A DNA stretch of 64,000 bases from Streptomyces sparsogenes (GTDB lineage Bacteria > Actinomycetota > Actinomycetes > Streptomycetales > Streptomycetaceae): assembly GCF_001704635.1 (NCBI RefSeq), contig NZ_MAXF01000095.1, forward strand, positions 62,001 through 126,000, written 5' to 3'. The notes under the pieces are model-generated. The model was not told the DNA's origin. It saw nothing but the letters and a program-made list of their open reading frames with translations, and did not search any database. Positions within the stretch are counted from its first letter, which is position 1, and the number at the start of each line of letters is the position of its first letter. The translations under genes and the position numbers were made by a program. Positions 42,377-51,927 of the stretch are shown here, one piece after another.

Positions 42377-43210
42377 ATGTGCGGTCGATACGCAGCGAGC
42401 CGGAAGCCCGAGGACCTCGTCGGCCTCTTCGGGGTGCGGAAGTGGGAGCCGGAGGAGACGCTGGCCCAGGACTGGAACGTCGCGCCCACCAAGGACGTGT
42501 ACGCGGTGCTCGAGCGCCCCCTCAAGGACGCCGAGGACCCGAGCCCGGTTCGCCAGTTGAGGGCGCTGAAGTGGGGGCTGGTCCCGTCCTGGGCCAAGAC
42601 ACCGGACACCGGCGTGAAGATGATCAACGCGCGGGCGGAGACGGTGCACGAGAAGCCCTCGTACCGCCGCCCCTTCGCCTCACGGCGCTGTCTGCTGCCC
42701 GCCGACGGCTACTACGAGTGGGTCACCGCCTCGGGGGAGCGGCAGCTGGAGGAGCAGGGGAAGCGCAAGCGGCCGCGCAAGCAGCCGTACTTCGTGACCC
42801 CGGTCGACGGCTCCGTCATGGCCATGGCCGGGCTGTACGAGTTCTGGCGGGACCGGACGCTGCCGGACGACCATCCGCGGGCCTGGTGGGTGACCTGCAC
42901 GGTCATCACCACAGAGGCGGAGAAGGAGCCGTTTCCCCAGCCGGCCGGGGGCGCGGAGGAGGGCGGCGCGGGGCCGCGGTCGCTGGCCGAGATCCACCCC
43001 CGGATGCCGCTGGTGCTCACCGAGGACCGCTGGGCGGACTGGCTGGACCCCTCCCGCACCGACCCCGAGGACCTGCGCCCCCTCCTCGCCCCGCCGCCCA
43101 CCGGGCTGCTGCGCGCCTACCCGGTCGCCACGGCCGTCAGTGACGTACGCAACAACGGCCCGGAGCTGGTGACCGAGCTGGAGGCCCCCGAGGTGGGCAC
43201 GCTCTTCTGA
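42377..43210 (+). CDS. SRAP-family abasic-site DNA-protein crosslinking protein (YedK/HMCES type)
   Basis: This 277-residue protein begins MCGRY. Cys2, exposed after Met removal, forms the thiazolidine crosslink to abasic sites in single-stranded DNA. Other active-site residues are visible: WNVAPT (Asn), INARAET (Glu), and HPRMPLVL (His). It shields abasic sites during replication. A CAGTGT -10 element ends 7 bases before the ATG, so the start is secure and the mRNA leaderless. An RRGD-like basic insert ([10 protein letters not shown], about 130) may aid DNA binding. It diverges from the M50 gene. Confidence 0.93.
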   Translation: MCGRYAASRKPEDLVGLFGVRKWEPEETLAQDWNVAPTKDVYAVLERPLKDAEDPSPVRQLRALKWGLVPSWAKTPDTGVKMINARAETVHEKPSYRRPFASRRCLLPADGYYEWVTASGERQLEEQGKRKRPRKQPYFVTPVDGSVMAMAGLYEFWRDRTLPDDHPRAWWVTCTVITTEAEKEPFPQPAGGAEEGGAGPRSLAEIHPRMPLVLTEDRWADWLDPSRTDPEDLRPLLAPPPTGLLRAYPVATAVSDVRNNGPELVTELEAPEVGTLF

Positions 43211-43254
43211 GCCGCCTCCCCCGTCCCGGCGCCGCCACGAGGCAGGATGGGCCC

Positions 43255-43977
43255 GTGAGTGCCCAGCGGACCCAGCAGCCCCAGCAGAGCAACCAGCCCC
43301 GGCAGGCCAACCAGGCCCAGCAGACCGAGCAGGCCCGGCGGACCAGCGAGATCGTGCCGACGCCCGTCGGCGACGCCCGCGTCACCTGGCACCGCGCCGC
43401 CGACGCCCGCACCGTGCTGGCCGTCGGCCACGGCGCCGGGGGCGGCATCGAGGCGCGCGACCTCGCGGCGCTGGCCGCCGCGCTGCCGTCCCAGGGCGTC
43501 AGCGTGGCGCTGGTCGAGCAGCCGTGGCGGGTGGCGGGCAAGAAGGTCGCGCCCGCGCCGAAGACGCTGGACCTCGCATGGCGCGCGCTGTGGCCCGCCC
43601 TGGAGAAGCCCGGGCTGCCGGTCGTCGCGGGCGGCCGCAGCGCCGGGGCCCGGGTGGCCTGCCGTACGGCGCGCGAGCTGGGCGCCGGCGCCGTGCTCGC
43701 GCTGTCCTTCCCGCTGCACCCGCCGGGCAAGCCGGAGCGGTCCCGGGCCGGGGAACTGCTCGGCGCCGGCCTGCCCACCCTCGTCGTCCAAGGCGGCCGC
43801 GACCCCTTCGGCCGCCCCGAGGAGTTCCCCGAGCTGCCCGCCGGCATCGAGCTGGTCGCCGTCCCGCACGGCGACCACGGCTTCGCCGTGCCCAAGAAGG
43901 CGGACATCGGCCAGGAGGAGGCGCTGGCGCGGATCACCGGCGCCGTCGTCGACTGGCTGGCCCGCGTACCGCGCTGA
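43255..43977 (+). CDS. Alpha/beta hydrolase (dienelactone-hydrolase-like)
   Basis: This 240-residue protein has an alpha/beta hydrolase core: GHGAGGG for the oxyanion region, [12 protein letters not shown] for the Ser nucleophile elbow, GGRDPFG for the acid and HGDHGF for the His. It is cytosolic. The first 32 residues are Gln-rich and likely unstructured. CAGGAT ends 6 bases before the GTG at 43255, a leaderless arrangement. It lies upstream of sigR with its promoter in between. Substrate unknown. Confidence 0.85.
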   Translation: MSAQRTQQPQQSNQPRQANQAQQTEQARRTSEIVPTPVGDARVTWHRAADARTVLAVGHGAGGGIEARDLAALAAALPSQGVSVALVEQPWRVAGKKVAPAPKTLDLAWRALWPALEKPGLPVVAGGRSAGARVACRTARELGAGAVLALSFPLHPPGKPERSRAGELLGAGLPTLVVQGGRDPFGRPEEFPELPAGIELVAVPHGDHGFAVPKKADIGQEEALARITGAVVDWLARVPR

Positions 43978-44016
43978 CCAGCGCGGACGTACGGCATCGA
44001 GAGAGAAAACGGGCCG

Positions 44017-44042
44017 GGAATGCGCTGCGGAGGCCGTGTGTT
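44017..44042 (+). promoter_or_regulatory. Sigma-R-dependent sigR promoter (p2)
   Basis: GGAAT (44017-44021), exactly 18 bases, then GTT (44040-44042), a perfect sigma-R consensus. It lies upstream of the long sigR start at 44115 and so yields the unstable longer isoform, in agreement with published S. coelicolor data. A TATTCT at 44227-44232 may be the -10 of the downstream constitutive promoter p1. Confidence 0.9.
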
Positions 44043-44114
44043 GTACCCGGCGTCGATATGAAACAGGACACGGCACAGGCTCAGGTACACGCACCAGAAG
44101 AAGGGGTTCCCAGT

Positions 44115-44972
44115 ATGGGTTCGCTCGCTTGCCCGGCCCGCCCACGCGCCGCCGACCTGGACTGGTCGCAGCCGCAGTCGGGGTGGACCGCCCGGAACGA
44201 GGCGGCGGGCGGACCGGATCGTCGTCTATTCTCCGATTCGAGCGGGTCCGCATTCGGCGAGCCCGTCACGAAGGCGGAGGAGGTGGGTCAGGTCACTGGC
44301 ACCGACGCGGGGACCGACGGCGTGACCGAGGGCCGGCCGGACGGGCAGCCGCAGGAGACGGACATCGAGCGCAACGCGCGCTTCGAGCGGGACGCCCTCA
44401 CCTTCCTCGACCAGATGTATTCAGCCGCATTGCGTATGACGCGCAATCCGGCCGACGCCGAGGACCTCGTCCAGGAGACGTACGCGAAGGCCTACGGATC
44501 CTTCCACCAGTTCCGCGAGGGCACGAACCTCAAGGCGTGGCTGTACCGGATCCTGACCAACACCTTCATCAACTCCTACCGCAAGAAGCAGCGGGAGCCC
44601 CAGCGCAGCGCGGCCGAGGAGATCGAGGACTGGCAGCTCGCGCGCGCCGAGTCGCACATGTCGACCGGTCTGCGCTCCGCCGAGTCGCAGGCGCTCGACC
44701 ATCTCCCCGACTCCGACGTCAAGGAGGCGCTCCAGGCGATTCCCGAGGAGTTCCGGATAGCGGTCTATCTCGCGGACGTCGAGGGGTTTGCCTACAAGGA
44801 GATCGCGGACATCATGGGGACACCCATCGGTACCGTGATGTCGCGGCTGCACCGTGGGCGCCGCCAGCTGCGCGGTCTGCTGGAGGACTACGCCCGTGGA
44901 CGCGGGCTGGTCCCGGCGGGCGCGCCCGCGGCGGCGGACGAGTCGCACGATCGGAAAGGCGCGGACTCATGA
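44115..44972 (+). CDS. sigR: ECF sigma factor SigR (two start sites; short form from GTG 44283)
   Basis: This is the thiol-oxidative-stress sigma factor. Region 2 ([29 protein letters not shown]) and region 4 ([46 protein letters not shown]) are complete. The long form of 285 residues begins at ATG 44115 after AAGAAGGGG. The short form of 229 residues begins at GTG 44283 after GGAGGAG. S. coelicolor makes both: the stable short form constitutively, and a longer, rapidly degraded form with a 55-residue extension from the induced promoter. The 56-residue extension here matches that length. The stop overlaps the ATG of rsrA (ATGA), which couples the anti-sigma factor to it. Confidence 0.95.
   Translation: MGSLACPARPRAADLDWSQPQSGWTARNEAAGGPDRRLFSDSSGSAFGEPVTKAEEVGQVTGTDAGTDGVTEGRPDGQPQETDIERNARFERDALTFLDQMYSAALRMTRNPADAEDLVQETYAKAYGSFHQFREGTNLKAWLYRILTNTFINSYRKKQREPQRSAAEEIEDWQLARAESHMSTGLRSAESQALDHLPDSDVKEALQAIPEEFRIAVYLADVEGFAYKEIADIMGTPIGTVMSRLHRGRRQLRGLLEDYARGRGLVPAGAPAAADESHDRKGADS
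44275..44285 (+). promoter_or_regulatory. Internal ribosome binding site and GTG start of the short sigma-R
   Basis: GGAGGAG immediately before GTG (44283-44285). The following peptide [10 protein letters not shown] resembles the known S. coelicolor sigma-R N-terminus. Confidence 0.75.
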
Positions 44973-45289
44973 GCTGCGGAGAGCCGCACGAGACGGATTG
45001 CTCCGAGGTCCTCGACCACCTCTACGAGTTCCTCGATCGCGAGATGCCCGACGTCGACCGCGCCAAGCTGGAGGTGCACTTCCACGAGTGCTCCCCCTGC
45101 CTGGAGAAGTACGGTCTTGAGCAGGCCGTGAAGAAGCTGGTCAAGCGGTGCTGCGGCCATGACGACGTGCCCAGCGACCTGCGCTCGAAGGTCATGAGCC
45201 GCATCGAGCTGATCCGCTCCGGCGAAGGTGTGCCCGAGCGGGAGGTCACGACGGCGGAGGCGAACGCGCCGACGCCCGCGCAGGACTAG
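44969..45289 (+). CDS. rsrA: Zinc anti-sigma factor RsrA
   Basis: This is a 106-residue ZAS-family protein. Cys11, His37, Cys41 and Cys44 (HFHECSPC) coordinate zinc, and Cys3, Cys61 and Cys62 are also present, so all seven cysteines of S. coelicolor RsrA are conserved at the same positions. In the reduced zinc form it holds sigma-R; oxidation forms a disulfide, ejects zinc and releases it. It overlaps sigR by four bases. A GC-rich hairpin-forming stretch follows near 45315-45345. The 222-bp gap to the next gene holds no other gene. Confidence 0.96.
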   Translation: MSCGEPHETDCSEVLDHLYEFLDREMPDVDRAKLEVHFHECSPCLEKYGLEQAVKKLVKRCCGHDDVPSDLRSKVMSRIELIRSGEGVPEREVTTAEANAPTPAQD

Positions 45290-45510
45290 CCTCACCCACC
45301 TGGGCAGTCCCCTCCCGGCCGGAACCGGCAGCCGGCCGCGCCCCGCCCCCACGCGGAGTGTCACCTGCTCGTACGGCTTGCCGCCCGATCATCACCCGAA
45401 GGTGTGCAATCGGGCGGGCCATACGGACCAACCCCGCGTGTCCGGCTCTATCCTCCCCAATCTGATCCGACGGCCCGACCGGGGCCGCCGACGGACGGGG
45501 AGGAGGGGGC

Positions 45511-47112
45511 ATGCGGGCGGTCCCTCTGACGGCGCGCGTCTACATCCTGGGTGCCGCGCTCCTGTCCGCGCTCTGCGCCGCCCCGGCCCTGAGCCCCGCG
45601 GCCGACGTGCCCTGGCCCACGGTCGGGCTCCTCGCCGCGTTGGCTGTGGTGTGGGGCTCGGCTCTTCCCCGGCTACCGCTGGGCCGGGCCGCGGCCGGGC
45701 CGGACGGGTGTGGCCCCGTGCTCCTGGCCGGGGCCTTTCTGCTGCCCGCGCCCGCCGCCGCGCTCGTCGCGGTGCCCGCGGCGCTGCTCGGGCCCGTCGA
45801 GCGGCGGCCCGCCGGCGTGCGGCGGCTGTGGCGGGTGGCCCGGTCGGCCCTCGCCGCGTACGCCGCCTCGTACGCCTTCGGGCTCGGCGGCGGCCGGGAC
45901 GCCCTCGCGACCTCCCATGTCCCCGCCGTGTCCGGCTGTCCCGGCTTCCCCCACGCCCTGGCGCCCGCGGTCGGCGCCGCGCTCGTCCTGGGCCTGACCT
46001 CCGCCGCCCTGGAAGGCGGCGTGCTGGTCACCGCCGAGGGCCGCTCGCCCCGCCTCGCCTGGCGCGGGCGGACGCTGTGCTCGCTCGTCCCCCATCTGGC
46101 GCACGGCCTGTCCGGGCTGACCATGGCCGTCCTGTGGCGCAGCCCGTACGGCCCGACCGCGGCGCTCCTCGCGCTGCCGCCGATGTACGTCTGCGCCCGC
46201 GTCTTCGCCCTCTGCCACCAGGAGCGGGCCGCCCACCAGGCCACGGTCCGCGCCCTCGTCCAGGCCGTCGACATCAAGGACCGCTATACGCGCGGCCACA
46301 GCGAGCGGGTCGGCCGCGCCTCCGTCATGATCGCCCGCGAGCTGGGGATGGGCGGGGACCGGATCGAGGCGCTGCGCGTCGCGGGCGTCCTGCACGACCT
46401 GGGCAAGCTCGGCGTCCCGACCCGTGTGCTGCGCAAAAACGGTCCGCTGACCCCCGAGGAGCGCCGCGTCATCGAGCTCCACCCCGAGTACGGGCACGAG
46501 ATGGTGCGCGGCATCGGCTTCCTGGGGGAGGCGCGGGACGCCATCCTGCACCACCACGAGCGGCTGGACGGGAGCGGCTACCCCCACGGGCTCGCGGGCG
46601 CGGACATTCCGGAGGCTGCGCGGGTGGTGGCGGTCGCGGACGCCTTCGACGCGATGACCTCCACCCGCGCGTACCGGCGGGCGCGGCCGGTGCCCGCGGC
46701 GGTGGAGGAACTCAGGCGGTGCGCGGGGGCGCAGTTCGACCCGCGCATGGTGGACGCCCTGACCCGCGCCCTCGACCGCCACGGATGGCACACCTCCGCC
46801 CCGCCGGAGCCCCGCCCCCTCACCCCAGTGGGCCGCCGGCGCACGGCGGACCCCGTGCGGGGCGAGGCGCGGGAGCGCAAGCCGGACCGCCCGCCGGAGC
46901 GCGCGCGGGGCCAGGCGCGGGGCCGCGCGCCGGACCGCGCGCAGGGCCAGGTGCCGGACCGCGCGCCGGATCAGCGCGGAAACGTCCCGCCTGCGCCCCC
47001 TCCCGCGCCCCCGCCCACGAGCCCTCCCGAGACCGTGTCGGTGCCGGACGCGGTGCCGAAGGCGGGCCAGGGGCCGAGCCCCTGGCGGCCCGGACCGGGC
47101 GGCGGCGCATGA
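45511..47112 (+). CDS. Membrane HD-GYP domain protein
   Basis: This 533-residue protein has an N-terminal membrane region (about five helices to residue 245) and a full HD-GYP domain: RGHSERVGRASVMIAREL, the metal pair HDLGK, HPEYGHEMV, then HHERLDGSGYPHGLAG and VADAFDAMTSTRAYR. HD-GYP proteins hydrolyse cyclic di-GMP. The C-terminal 110 residues are a Pro/Arg repeat (GQARGRAPDRAQ style) without structure. GGAGGAGG lies 4 bases before the ATG. The next gene starts on its TGA (ATGA overlap). It may regulate development through c-di-GMP, as in Streptomyces generally; that is inference. Confidence 0.9.
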   Translation: MRAVPLTARVYILGAALLSALCAAPALSPAADVPWPTVGLLAALAVVWGSALPRLPLGRAAAGPDGCGPVLLAGAFLLPAPAAALVAVPAALLGPVERRPAGVRRLWRVARSALAAYAASYAFGLGGGRDALATSHVPAVSGCPGFPHALAPAVGAALVLGLTSAALEGGVLVTAEGRSPRLAWRGRTLCSLVPHLAHGLSGLTMAVLWRSPYGPTAALLALPPMYVCARVFALCHQERAAHQATVRALVQAVDIKDRYTRGHSERVGRASVMIARELGMGGDRIEALRVAGVLHDLGKLGVPTRVLRKNGPLTPEERRVIELHPEYGHEMVRGIGFLGEARDAILHHHERLDGSGYPHGLAGADIPEAARVVAVADAFDAMTSTRAYRRARPVPAAVEELRRCAGAQFDPRMVDALTRALDRHGWHTSAPPEPRPLTPVGRRRTADPVRGEARERKPDRPPERARGQARGRAPDRAQGQVPDRAPDQRGNVPPAPPPAPPPTSPPETVSVPDAVPKAGQGPSPWRPGPGGGA

Positions 47113-48824
47113 CCCCGTGGCGCCGCACCGCCCGGGATCCCGGCCCCGGCGGGCGGGGAGCGCTCACCGCCGCCGTGGTCTACGGCGCGGCCGGGGCCCT
47201 GGCCATAGCCGCCTTCGCATGGACCCAATGGCGAGGCGTGCGCGACCCGGAGACGGCGCTCGCCTTCGGCGCGCTGATCGCCCTGGGAGAGACCCTCGCC
47301 TGGGACGGGTCCCAGACCCCGCGCGCGGACGAGGACGAGGATGAGGCGAGGCGAGGGGGCGCCGCCGAGGCCGGACACGCGGGCGAGGACGCGGGCCACG
47401 GCGAGCTCAGGTACGCGGGCTCGGGCGACGCCGGGTGCGCGGGCGACGCCGAGAGCGTGCACGCGGACGCAGGCGAGGTCGGCTGCGGGGGCCAGGGTGC
47501 GGGCGAGGACGACCCCCGGCGCGCGGGCGAGGGCTACACCTGGGGCACGGGCGGCTCCGACGCCAGGCGCGCGGGCGACGCCGGGGGCGTGCACGCGGAG
47601 GCGGGCGGGGGTGGACGCGAGGGCGCGGGGGGCCGCGAGGGCGGGGGTGGACGCGCGGGCGCGGGCGGCCGCGAGGGCGGGGCGGTGGGGGAGGCGTACG
47701 AGGGGCCGTACGAGCCGGGGGGCCGGGCGTGCGAGCCGGCGCCCGTCGCCGCCGCCGGTGCGCTCGGGTACGCCGTGGTGCTGCGGGTGGGAGGCGAGCC
47801 GGCCACGCACGGCGTCCTTCAGGCCGTCGCCGTGGTCGCGGCTGCTTCCCTGATGGTGCTGGTGCCCCGCGCCGTGTCGGGCCGCCCGGTCGGCCCTGAT
47901 CGCGCCGCCCGCCGGGTGCTCATCGTCGCCCTCGCCGCGCTCTGCTGCCAACCGCTCCGCTCGGTCAGCGTCGGCGACGGCCCCTTCCTCGTCGCATATC
48001 TGCTCCTCGCCTGCGCGTCGGCCGCGCTCGCCGACGCCGCCCTGGCCTCGGCCCTGACCCGGGCCCGCGAAGAGCCGGGCGAAAAGCCGGGCGAAGAGCC
48101 GCGCGCGGCGACCGCCATGGAGGTCGCCGTGAGGGTCGCGGTCTGCGTGACGGCGGCGGCGACCGGGCCGGCGGTGGCCGTGGCCGGGGCGTGGGCGCTG
48201 CCGGTGGTCTGCGCGCCGCTGCTGCTGGTCCAGCTCTCGTTCCGCCGCTGTGCGGGGATACGGGCCGCCCGCCGCCAGACCGTCGCCTCGCTGGCCAGGA
48301 CGACGGAGATCGCCGGTCACACCCCCGCCGGCCACGCCCGCCAGGTCGCCCGGCTCAGCCGCGCCGTGGGCCGGGAGCTGCGGCTTCCGGGGCCGTCGCT
48401 GTCCGTGCTGGAGTACGCGGGGCTGATGCACGACCTCGGGCAGCTGTCTCTCGTGGACCCGGTGCCGGCGGGGGCCACCGAGCCGCTGCCCGAGGCGGAG
48501 CGGCGGCGGATAGCGCGGCTGGGCGGCGCGGTCGTGCGGCGGACGGGGGTGCCGGAGGAGGTCGCGGAGGTCGTGGAGCGGCAGGCGGACCCGTACCGGG
48601 AGCAGCCACTCCCGGCCCGTATCGTGCGTGCCGTGAACGCGTACGTCGAACTGGTCGGAGGTTCTTCGGCCGGTTCGGGGGGAAGCCCTCAGGAAGACCG
48701 CGCGGCGGCCGCGCCGCGCGCCCTGGCGCGGCTGCGGCGCTCCACCTCCCGCGACTTCGACCCGGCGGTGGTGGAGGCCCTGGCCAGGGTGGTGTCGCGC
48801 CCGGTGCGAGGCCGCCCGAGGTGA
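47109..48824 (+). CDS. Second membrane HD-domain protein, degenerate, with low-complexity insert
   Basis: This 571-residue protein is coupled to the previous gene by an ATGA overlap. It has membrane helices at about 20-60, 215-255 and 265-365. Residues about 80-205 are a Gly/Ala/Glu/Asp/Arg low-complexity insert. The C-terminal HD domain keeps GHARQVARLSRAVGREL and MHDLGQ, but the GYP motif and several metal ligands are missing, so it is probably catalytically impaired and acts as a partner or sensor for the upstream HD-GYP protein. Low-complexity content makes exact membrane topology uncertain. Confidence 0.82.
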   Translation: MTPWRRTARDPGPGGRGALTAAVVYGAAGALAIAAFAWTQWRGVRDPETALAFGALIALGETLAWDGSQTPRADEDEDEARRGGAAEAGHAGEDAGHGELRYAGSGDAGCAGDAESVHADAGEVGCGGQGAGEDDPRRAGEGYTWGTGGSDARRAGDAGGVHAEAGGGGREGAGGREGGGGRAGAGGREGGAVGEAYEGPYEPGGRACEPAPVAAAGALGYAVVLRVGGEPATHGVLQAVAVVAAASLMVLVPRAVSGRPVGPDRAARRVLIVALAALCCQPLRSVSVGDGPFLVAYLLLACASAALADAALASALTRAREEPGEKPGEEPRAATAMEVAVRVAVCVTAAATGPAVAVAGAWALPVVCAPLLLVQLSFRRCAGIRAARRQTVASLARTTEIAGHTPAGHARQVARLSRAVGRELRLPGPSLSVLEYAGLMHDLGQLSLVDPVPAGATEPLPEAERRRIARLGGAVVRRTGVPEEVAEVVERQADPYREQPLPARIVRAVNAYVELVGGSSAGSGGSPQEDRAAAAPRALARLRRSTSRDFDPAVVEALARVVSRPVRGRPR

Positions 48825-48863
48825 GAACTCGCGGGTAATGAGCGGCTGCCCCGAGAGGCATGG

Positions 48864-49061
48864 TTGGATGCGAAGAGAGGGGGTGTCGGGCCTATGGCCG
48901 GCGGCAAGGAGGTGTGGTGGGCATCGTCCCCGGGCCGAACCATGAGGGGCCGGGCTGAGATGTCCGCGAATGTGTGGCAGGTTGTCGTCGAGGGAGGGCC
49001 AAGCCGTCCGCGAAGGCATCTGGTGCGGTACTACTTCGATACCGGCAGGCGGGAATCGTGA
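48864..49061 (+). CDS. Possible small ORF upstream of the TPR gene
   Basis: This 65-codon ORF ends TGA at 49059-49061, overlapping the GTG of the TPR gene (GTGA), which would allow coupling. It contains WQVVVEGG and HLVRYYFDTG. Third-position GC is noticeably lower than in neighbouring genes and no ribosome binding site is clear. It is more likely a leader region than a gene, but coupling to the next start makes it worth listing. Confidence 0.25.
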   Translation: MDAKRGGVGPMAGGKEVWWASSPGRTMRGRAEMSANVWQVVVEGGPSRPRRHLVRYYFDTGRRES

Positions 49062-50044
49062 AGATCTTCGGCAAGGTGCGGCACCGGCCGTCCGCCTCAT
49101 GGCGGCAGGCCACGGACCGCGCGTTCACGCTCATCGGCGACGGCCGGTACGAGGACGCGGGGGCGCTGCTGACTCGCGCCGCCGACCTGGAGCCGTGGCT
49201 GTCGGAGTCCTGGTTCAACCTGGCGCTGCTGCACAAGTTCCGGCACGACTGGGAGCAGGCGCGCGCGGCGGGGCTGCGCGCGGTCGCGCTGCTGGACCGC
49301 GAGACCGGCGCCCCTGACTGGTGGAACGTGGGGATCGCCGCGACCGCGTTGCAGGACTGGCCGCTGGCGCGCCGGGCCTGGCAGGCGTACGGCCTGAAGG
49401 TGCCCGGCGAGGCGTCCGCGTCCGGTGAGCCGCTCGGCATGGAGCTGGGCAGCGCGGCGGTGCGGCTGTCGCCGGAGGGCGAGTCGGAGGTCGTGTGGGG
49501 CCGCCGGCTGGACCCGGCCCGGCTCGAGGTGCTGTCGATCCCGCTGCCGTCCTCCGGGCGGCGCTGGGGTGAGGTGGTGCTGCACGACGGCGTGCCGCAC
49601 GGCGAGCGCGTCACCTCCGCGGGCGCCGCGTATCCGGTCTTCGACGAGATCGAGCTGTGGGCGCCGTCCCCGGTGCCGACCTGGGTGGTGCTGCTGGAGG
49701 CCGCGACGGAGGCCGACCGGGACGCGCTGGAGCGGCTCGCGGCGGACGCCGGCTTCGCCGCCGAGGACTGGTCGTCCTCGGTGCGGCTGCTGTGCCGCTC
49801 GTGTTCGGAGAGCCGGATGCCCAGTGACGAGGGCGAGGGCGAGCACCTGGACCCGCACGACCACAGCGAGCCCGGTCAGCCCGGCCCGCTGGGCCATCGC
49901 ATGGCGGGCTCCGGCTCGCTGTGGGTGGCGGAGCGGGAGTGCGGGATCGCCGCGCCCAGCGGGCTGGTGCGCGGGCTGCTGGACGGCTGGGTCGCGGACA
50001 GCCCGGACACCCGGGAGTGGCGGGACCTGGAAGAGGTCTGCTGA
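49058..50044 (+). CDS. TPR-repeat protein
   Basis: This 328-residue protein has TPR-like helices in residues 10-110 (AFTLIGDGRYEDAGALLTRAADLEP, SWFNLALLHKFRHDWEQARAAG, ARRAWQAYGL). A mixed domain (about 115-265) follows, with a Cys-containing RLLCRSCSESRMPSDEGEGEH, then a short tail CGIAAPSGLVRGLLDGW. It is cytosolic with no membrane segment. GGCGGGA lies 3 bases before the GTG. It stands alone upstream of peptide deformylase. The His/Asp/Glu-rich DPHDHSEP near 270 may bind metal. Partner unknown. Confidence 0.85.
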   Translation: MKIFGKVRHRPSASWRQATDRAFTLIGDGRYEDAGALLTRAADLEPWLSESWFNLALLHKFRHDWEQARAAGLRAVALLDRETGAPDWWNVGIAATALQDWPLARRAWQAYGLKVPGEASASGEPLGMELGSAAVRLSPEGESEVVWGRRLDPARLEVLSIPLPSSGRRWGEVVLHDGVPHGERVTSAGAAYPVFDEIELWAPSPVPTWVVLLEAATEADRDALERLAADAGFAAEDWSSSVRLLCRSCSESRMPSDEGEGEHLDPHDHSEPGQPGPLGHRMAGSGSLWVAERECGIAAPSGLVRGLLDGWVADSPDTREWRDLEEVC

Positions 50045-50189
50045 GGGCCGGCGCCCGGCGGTCGCAGCCGCCGGTCTTCCCCTGCCCTCCCTTGCCCCCT
50101 GATATCCCTGCTGAAATCCCCGCCGGTCCGGCGCGGGCCTTACCCTGTAGGGCGACGAGCCCGGTTTTGAGGAAGGCGTGCGGCGGACG

Positions 50190-50819
50190 ATGGCGCAGCA
50201 AGGGACTGACCAGCAGGTGGACGACGAGTTCATCGTGGACACGGAGGACTGTGAGGAGCGCGAGCGCGCGTATCGCGAGCGCGGCACGGCCCGTCCGATC
50301 ACGGTCGTCGGCAATCCGGTGCTGCACAAGGAGTGCCGGGAGGTCACGGAGTTCGACGACAAGCTCGCCGCGCTGATCGACGACATGTTCGCCAGCCAGA
50401 AGGCGGCGGAGGGCGTGGGCCTGGCCGCGAACCAGATCGGCGTGGACCTCAAGGTCTTCGTCTACGACTGCCCGGACGACGACGGCGTCCGCCACGTCGG
50501 GGTGGTCTGCAACCCGGTGCTGGAGGAGCTGCCGGCGGACCGCCGGGTGCTGGACGACTCCAACGAGGGCTGCCTGTCGGTGCCCACCGCCTACGCCCCG
50601 CTGGCCCGCCCCGACTACGCGGTGGTGCGCGGCCAGGACGCCCAGGGCAAGCCGATCGCGGTGCGCGGCACCGGCTACTTCGCGCGCTGCCTGCAGCACG
50701 AGACCGACCACCTCTACGGCCGGCTCTACATCGACCGCCTCTCCAAGCGCGACCGCAAGGACGTGCTGCGGCAGATGGCCGAGGGCACGCCGCGCTACGA
50801 GACGGTGCCCAACGACTGA
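50190..50819 (+). CDS. def: Peptide deformylase
   Basis: This 209-residue enzyme removes the formyl group from nascent proteins. All three motifs are present: [10 protein letters not shown] (about 78-87), EGCLS (Cys metal ligand) and QHETDHLYG (two His ligands and catalytic Glu). The first 30 residues are acidic. The ATG at 50190 begins MAQQ, as in S. coelicolor deformylase; GTG 50178 is in frame. A second deformylase is usual in Streptomyces. It converges with nrdB across a long perfect hairpin. Confidence 0.94.
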   Translation: MAQQGTDQQVDDEFIVDTEDCEERERAYRERGTARPITVVGNPVLHKECREVTEFDDKLAALIDDMFASQKAAEGVGLAANQIGVDLKVFVYDCPDDDGVRHVGVVCNPVLEELPADRRVLDDSNEGCLSVPTAYAPLARPDYAVVRGQDAQGKPIAVRGTGYFARCLQHETDHLYGRLYIDRLSKRDRKDVLRQMAEGTPRYETVPND

Positions 50820-50837
50820 CCACTGACACGCCACGGC

Positions 50838-50883
50838 ATACGGCGCGGCGCCCCCGGGAAGTCCCGGGGGCGCCGCGCCGTAT
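50838..50883. terminator. 22-bp perfect bidirectional terminator
   Basis: Bases 50838-50859 pair perfectly with 50862-50883 around AG, between convergent def and nrdB. Confidence 0.88.
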
Positions 50884-50904
50884 CGGGTTTGGATCAGAAA
50901 TGGC

Positions 50905-51927
50905 TCAGAAGTCGTCGTCGAAGGAGACCGAGCCCTCGACCGCCACCTGGTACGCGGAGGCGCGGCGCTCGAAGAAGTTGGTCAGCTCCTGGACGTTCTG
51001 CAGCTCCATGAAGGAGAACGGGTTCTCCGAGCCGTAGACCGGGGCGAAGCCGAGGCGGGCGAGCCGCTGGTCGGCCACGCACTCCAGGTACTCGCGCATC
51101 GACTCGGTGTTCATGCCCGGCAGCCCCTCGCCGCACAGGTCGCGGGCGAACTGCAGCTCGGCCTCGACGGCCTCCCGCAGCATGTCGGTGACCTGCTGCT
51201 GGAGTTCGTCGTCGAAGAGGTCGGGCTCCTCCTCGCGGACCGTGTCCACCACCTGGAACGCGAAGTTCATGTGCATGGTCTCGTCGCGGAACACCCAGTT
51301 GGTGCCCGTCGCCAGGCCGTGCAGCAGGCCGCGGGAGCGGAACCAGTAGACGTAGGCGAAGGCGCCGTAGAAGAACAGGCCCTCGATGCACGCCGCGAAG
51401 CAGATCAGGTTGAGGAGGAAGCGGCGGCGCTCCTCCCTGGTCTCCAGCCGGTCGATCTTGTCGACCGAGTCGATCCAGCGGAAGCAGAATTCCGCCTTCT
51501 CCCTGATGGAGGGGATGTTCTCCACCGCGGCGAACGCGGCGGCCCGGTCGTCCGGGTCGGGGAGGTAGGTGTCCAGCAGCGTCAGATAGAACTGGACGTG
51601 CACGGCCTCCTCGAAGAGCTGCCGGGACAGATACAGCCGCGCCTCGGGCGAGTTGATGTGCTTGTAGAGGGTGAGCACCAGGTTGTTCGCGACGATCGAG
51701 TCACCGGTCGCGAAGAAGGCGACCAGGCGGCCGATCAGGTGCTGCTCGCCCGGGGAGAGCTTGGCCAGGTCGGCGACGTCGGAGTGGAGGTCCACCTCCT
51801 CCACGGTCCAGGTGTTCTTGATCGCGTCGCGGTAGCGGTCGTAGAAGTCCGGGTACCGCATGGGCCGCAGGGTGAGCTCGAACCCGGGATCCAGGAGGTT
51901 CTTGGGACGTTCGGGTGCGGTGGTCAT
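50905..51927 (-). CDS. nrdB: Class Ia ribonucleotide reductase small subunit
   Basis: This 340-residue R2 subunit houses the diiron-tyrosyl radical. Ligands are seen as Asp (EEVDLHSD), Glu and His (LFEEAVHVQFY, with radical Tyr four residues after the His), Glu (CIEGLFFYGAF), and Glu/His (DETMHMNFAF). The start ATG overlaps the nrdA TAA by one base (TAATG), so the genes are coupled. The C-terminal tail (about 20 residues) that docks to the large subunit ends in FDDDF. The operon ends here; no nrdS follows. Confidence 0.95.
   Translation of the reverse strand: MTTAPERPKNLLDPGFELTLRPMRYPDFYDRYRDAIKNTWTVEEVDLHSDVADLAKLSPGEQHLIGRLVAFFATGDSIVANNLVLTLYKHINSPEARLYLSRQLFEEAVHVQFYLTLLDTYLPDPDDRAAAFAAVENIPSIREKAEFCFRWIDSVDKIDRLETREERRRFLLNLICFAACIEGLFFYGAFAYVYWFRSRGLLHGLATGTNWVFRDETMHMNFAFQVVDTVREEEPDLFDDELQQQVTDMLREAVEAELQFARDLCGEGLPGMNTESMREYLECVADQRLARLGFAPVYGSENPFSFMELQNVQELTNFFERRASAYQVAVEGSVSFDDDF

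Noticed and set aside
45228-48824. Long plus-strand frame that begins in rsrA and runs through the first HD-GYP gene into the second
   Set aside because: rsrA and the HD-GYP gene are real in other frames; the ATGA overlap at 47109 is the true start of the second gene.
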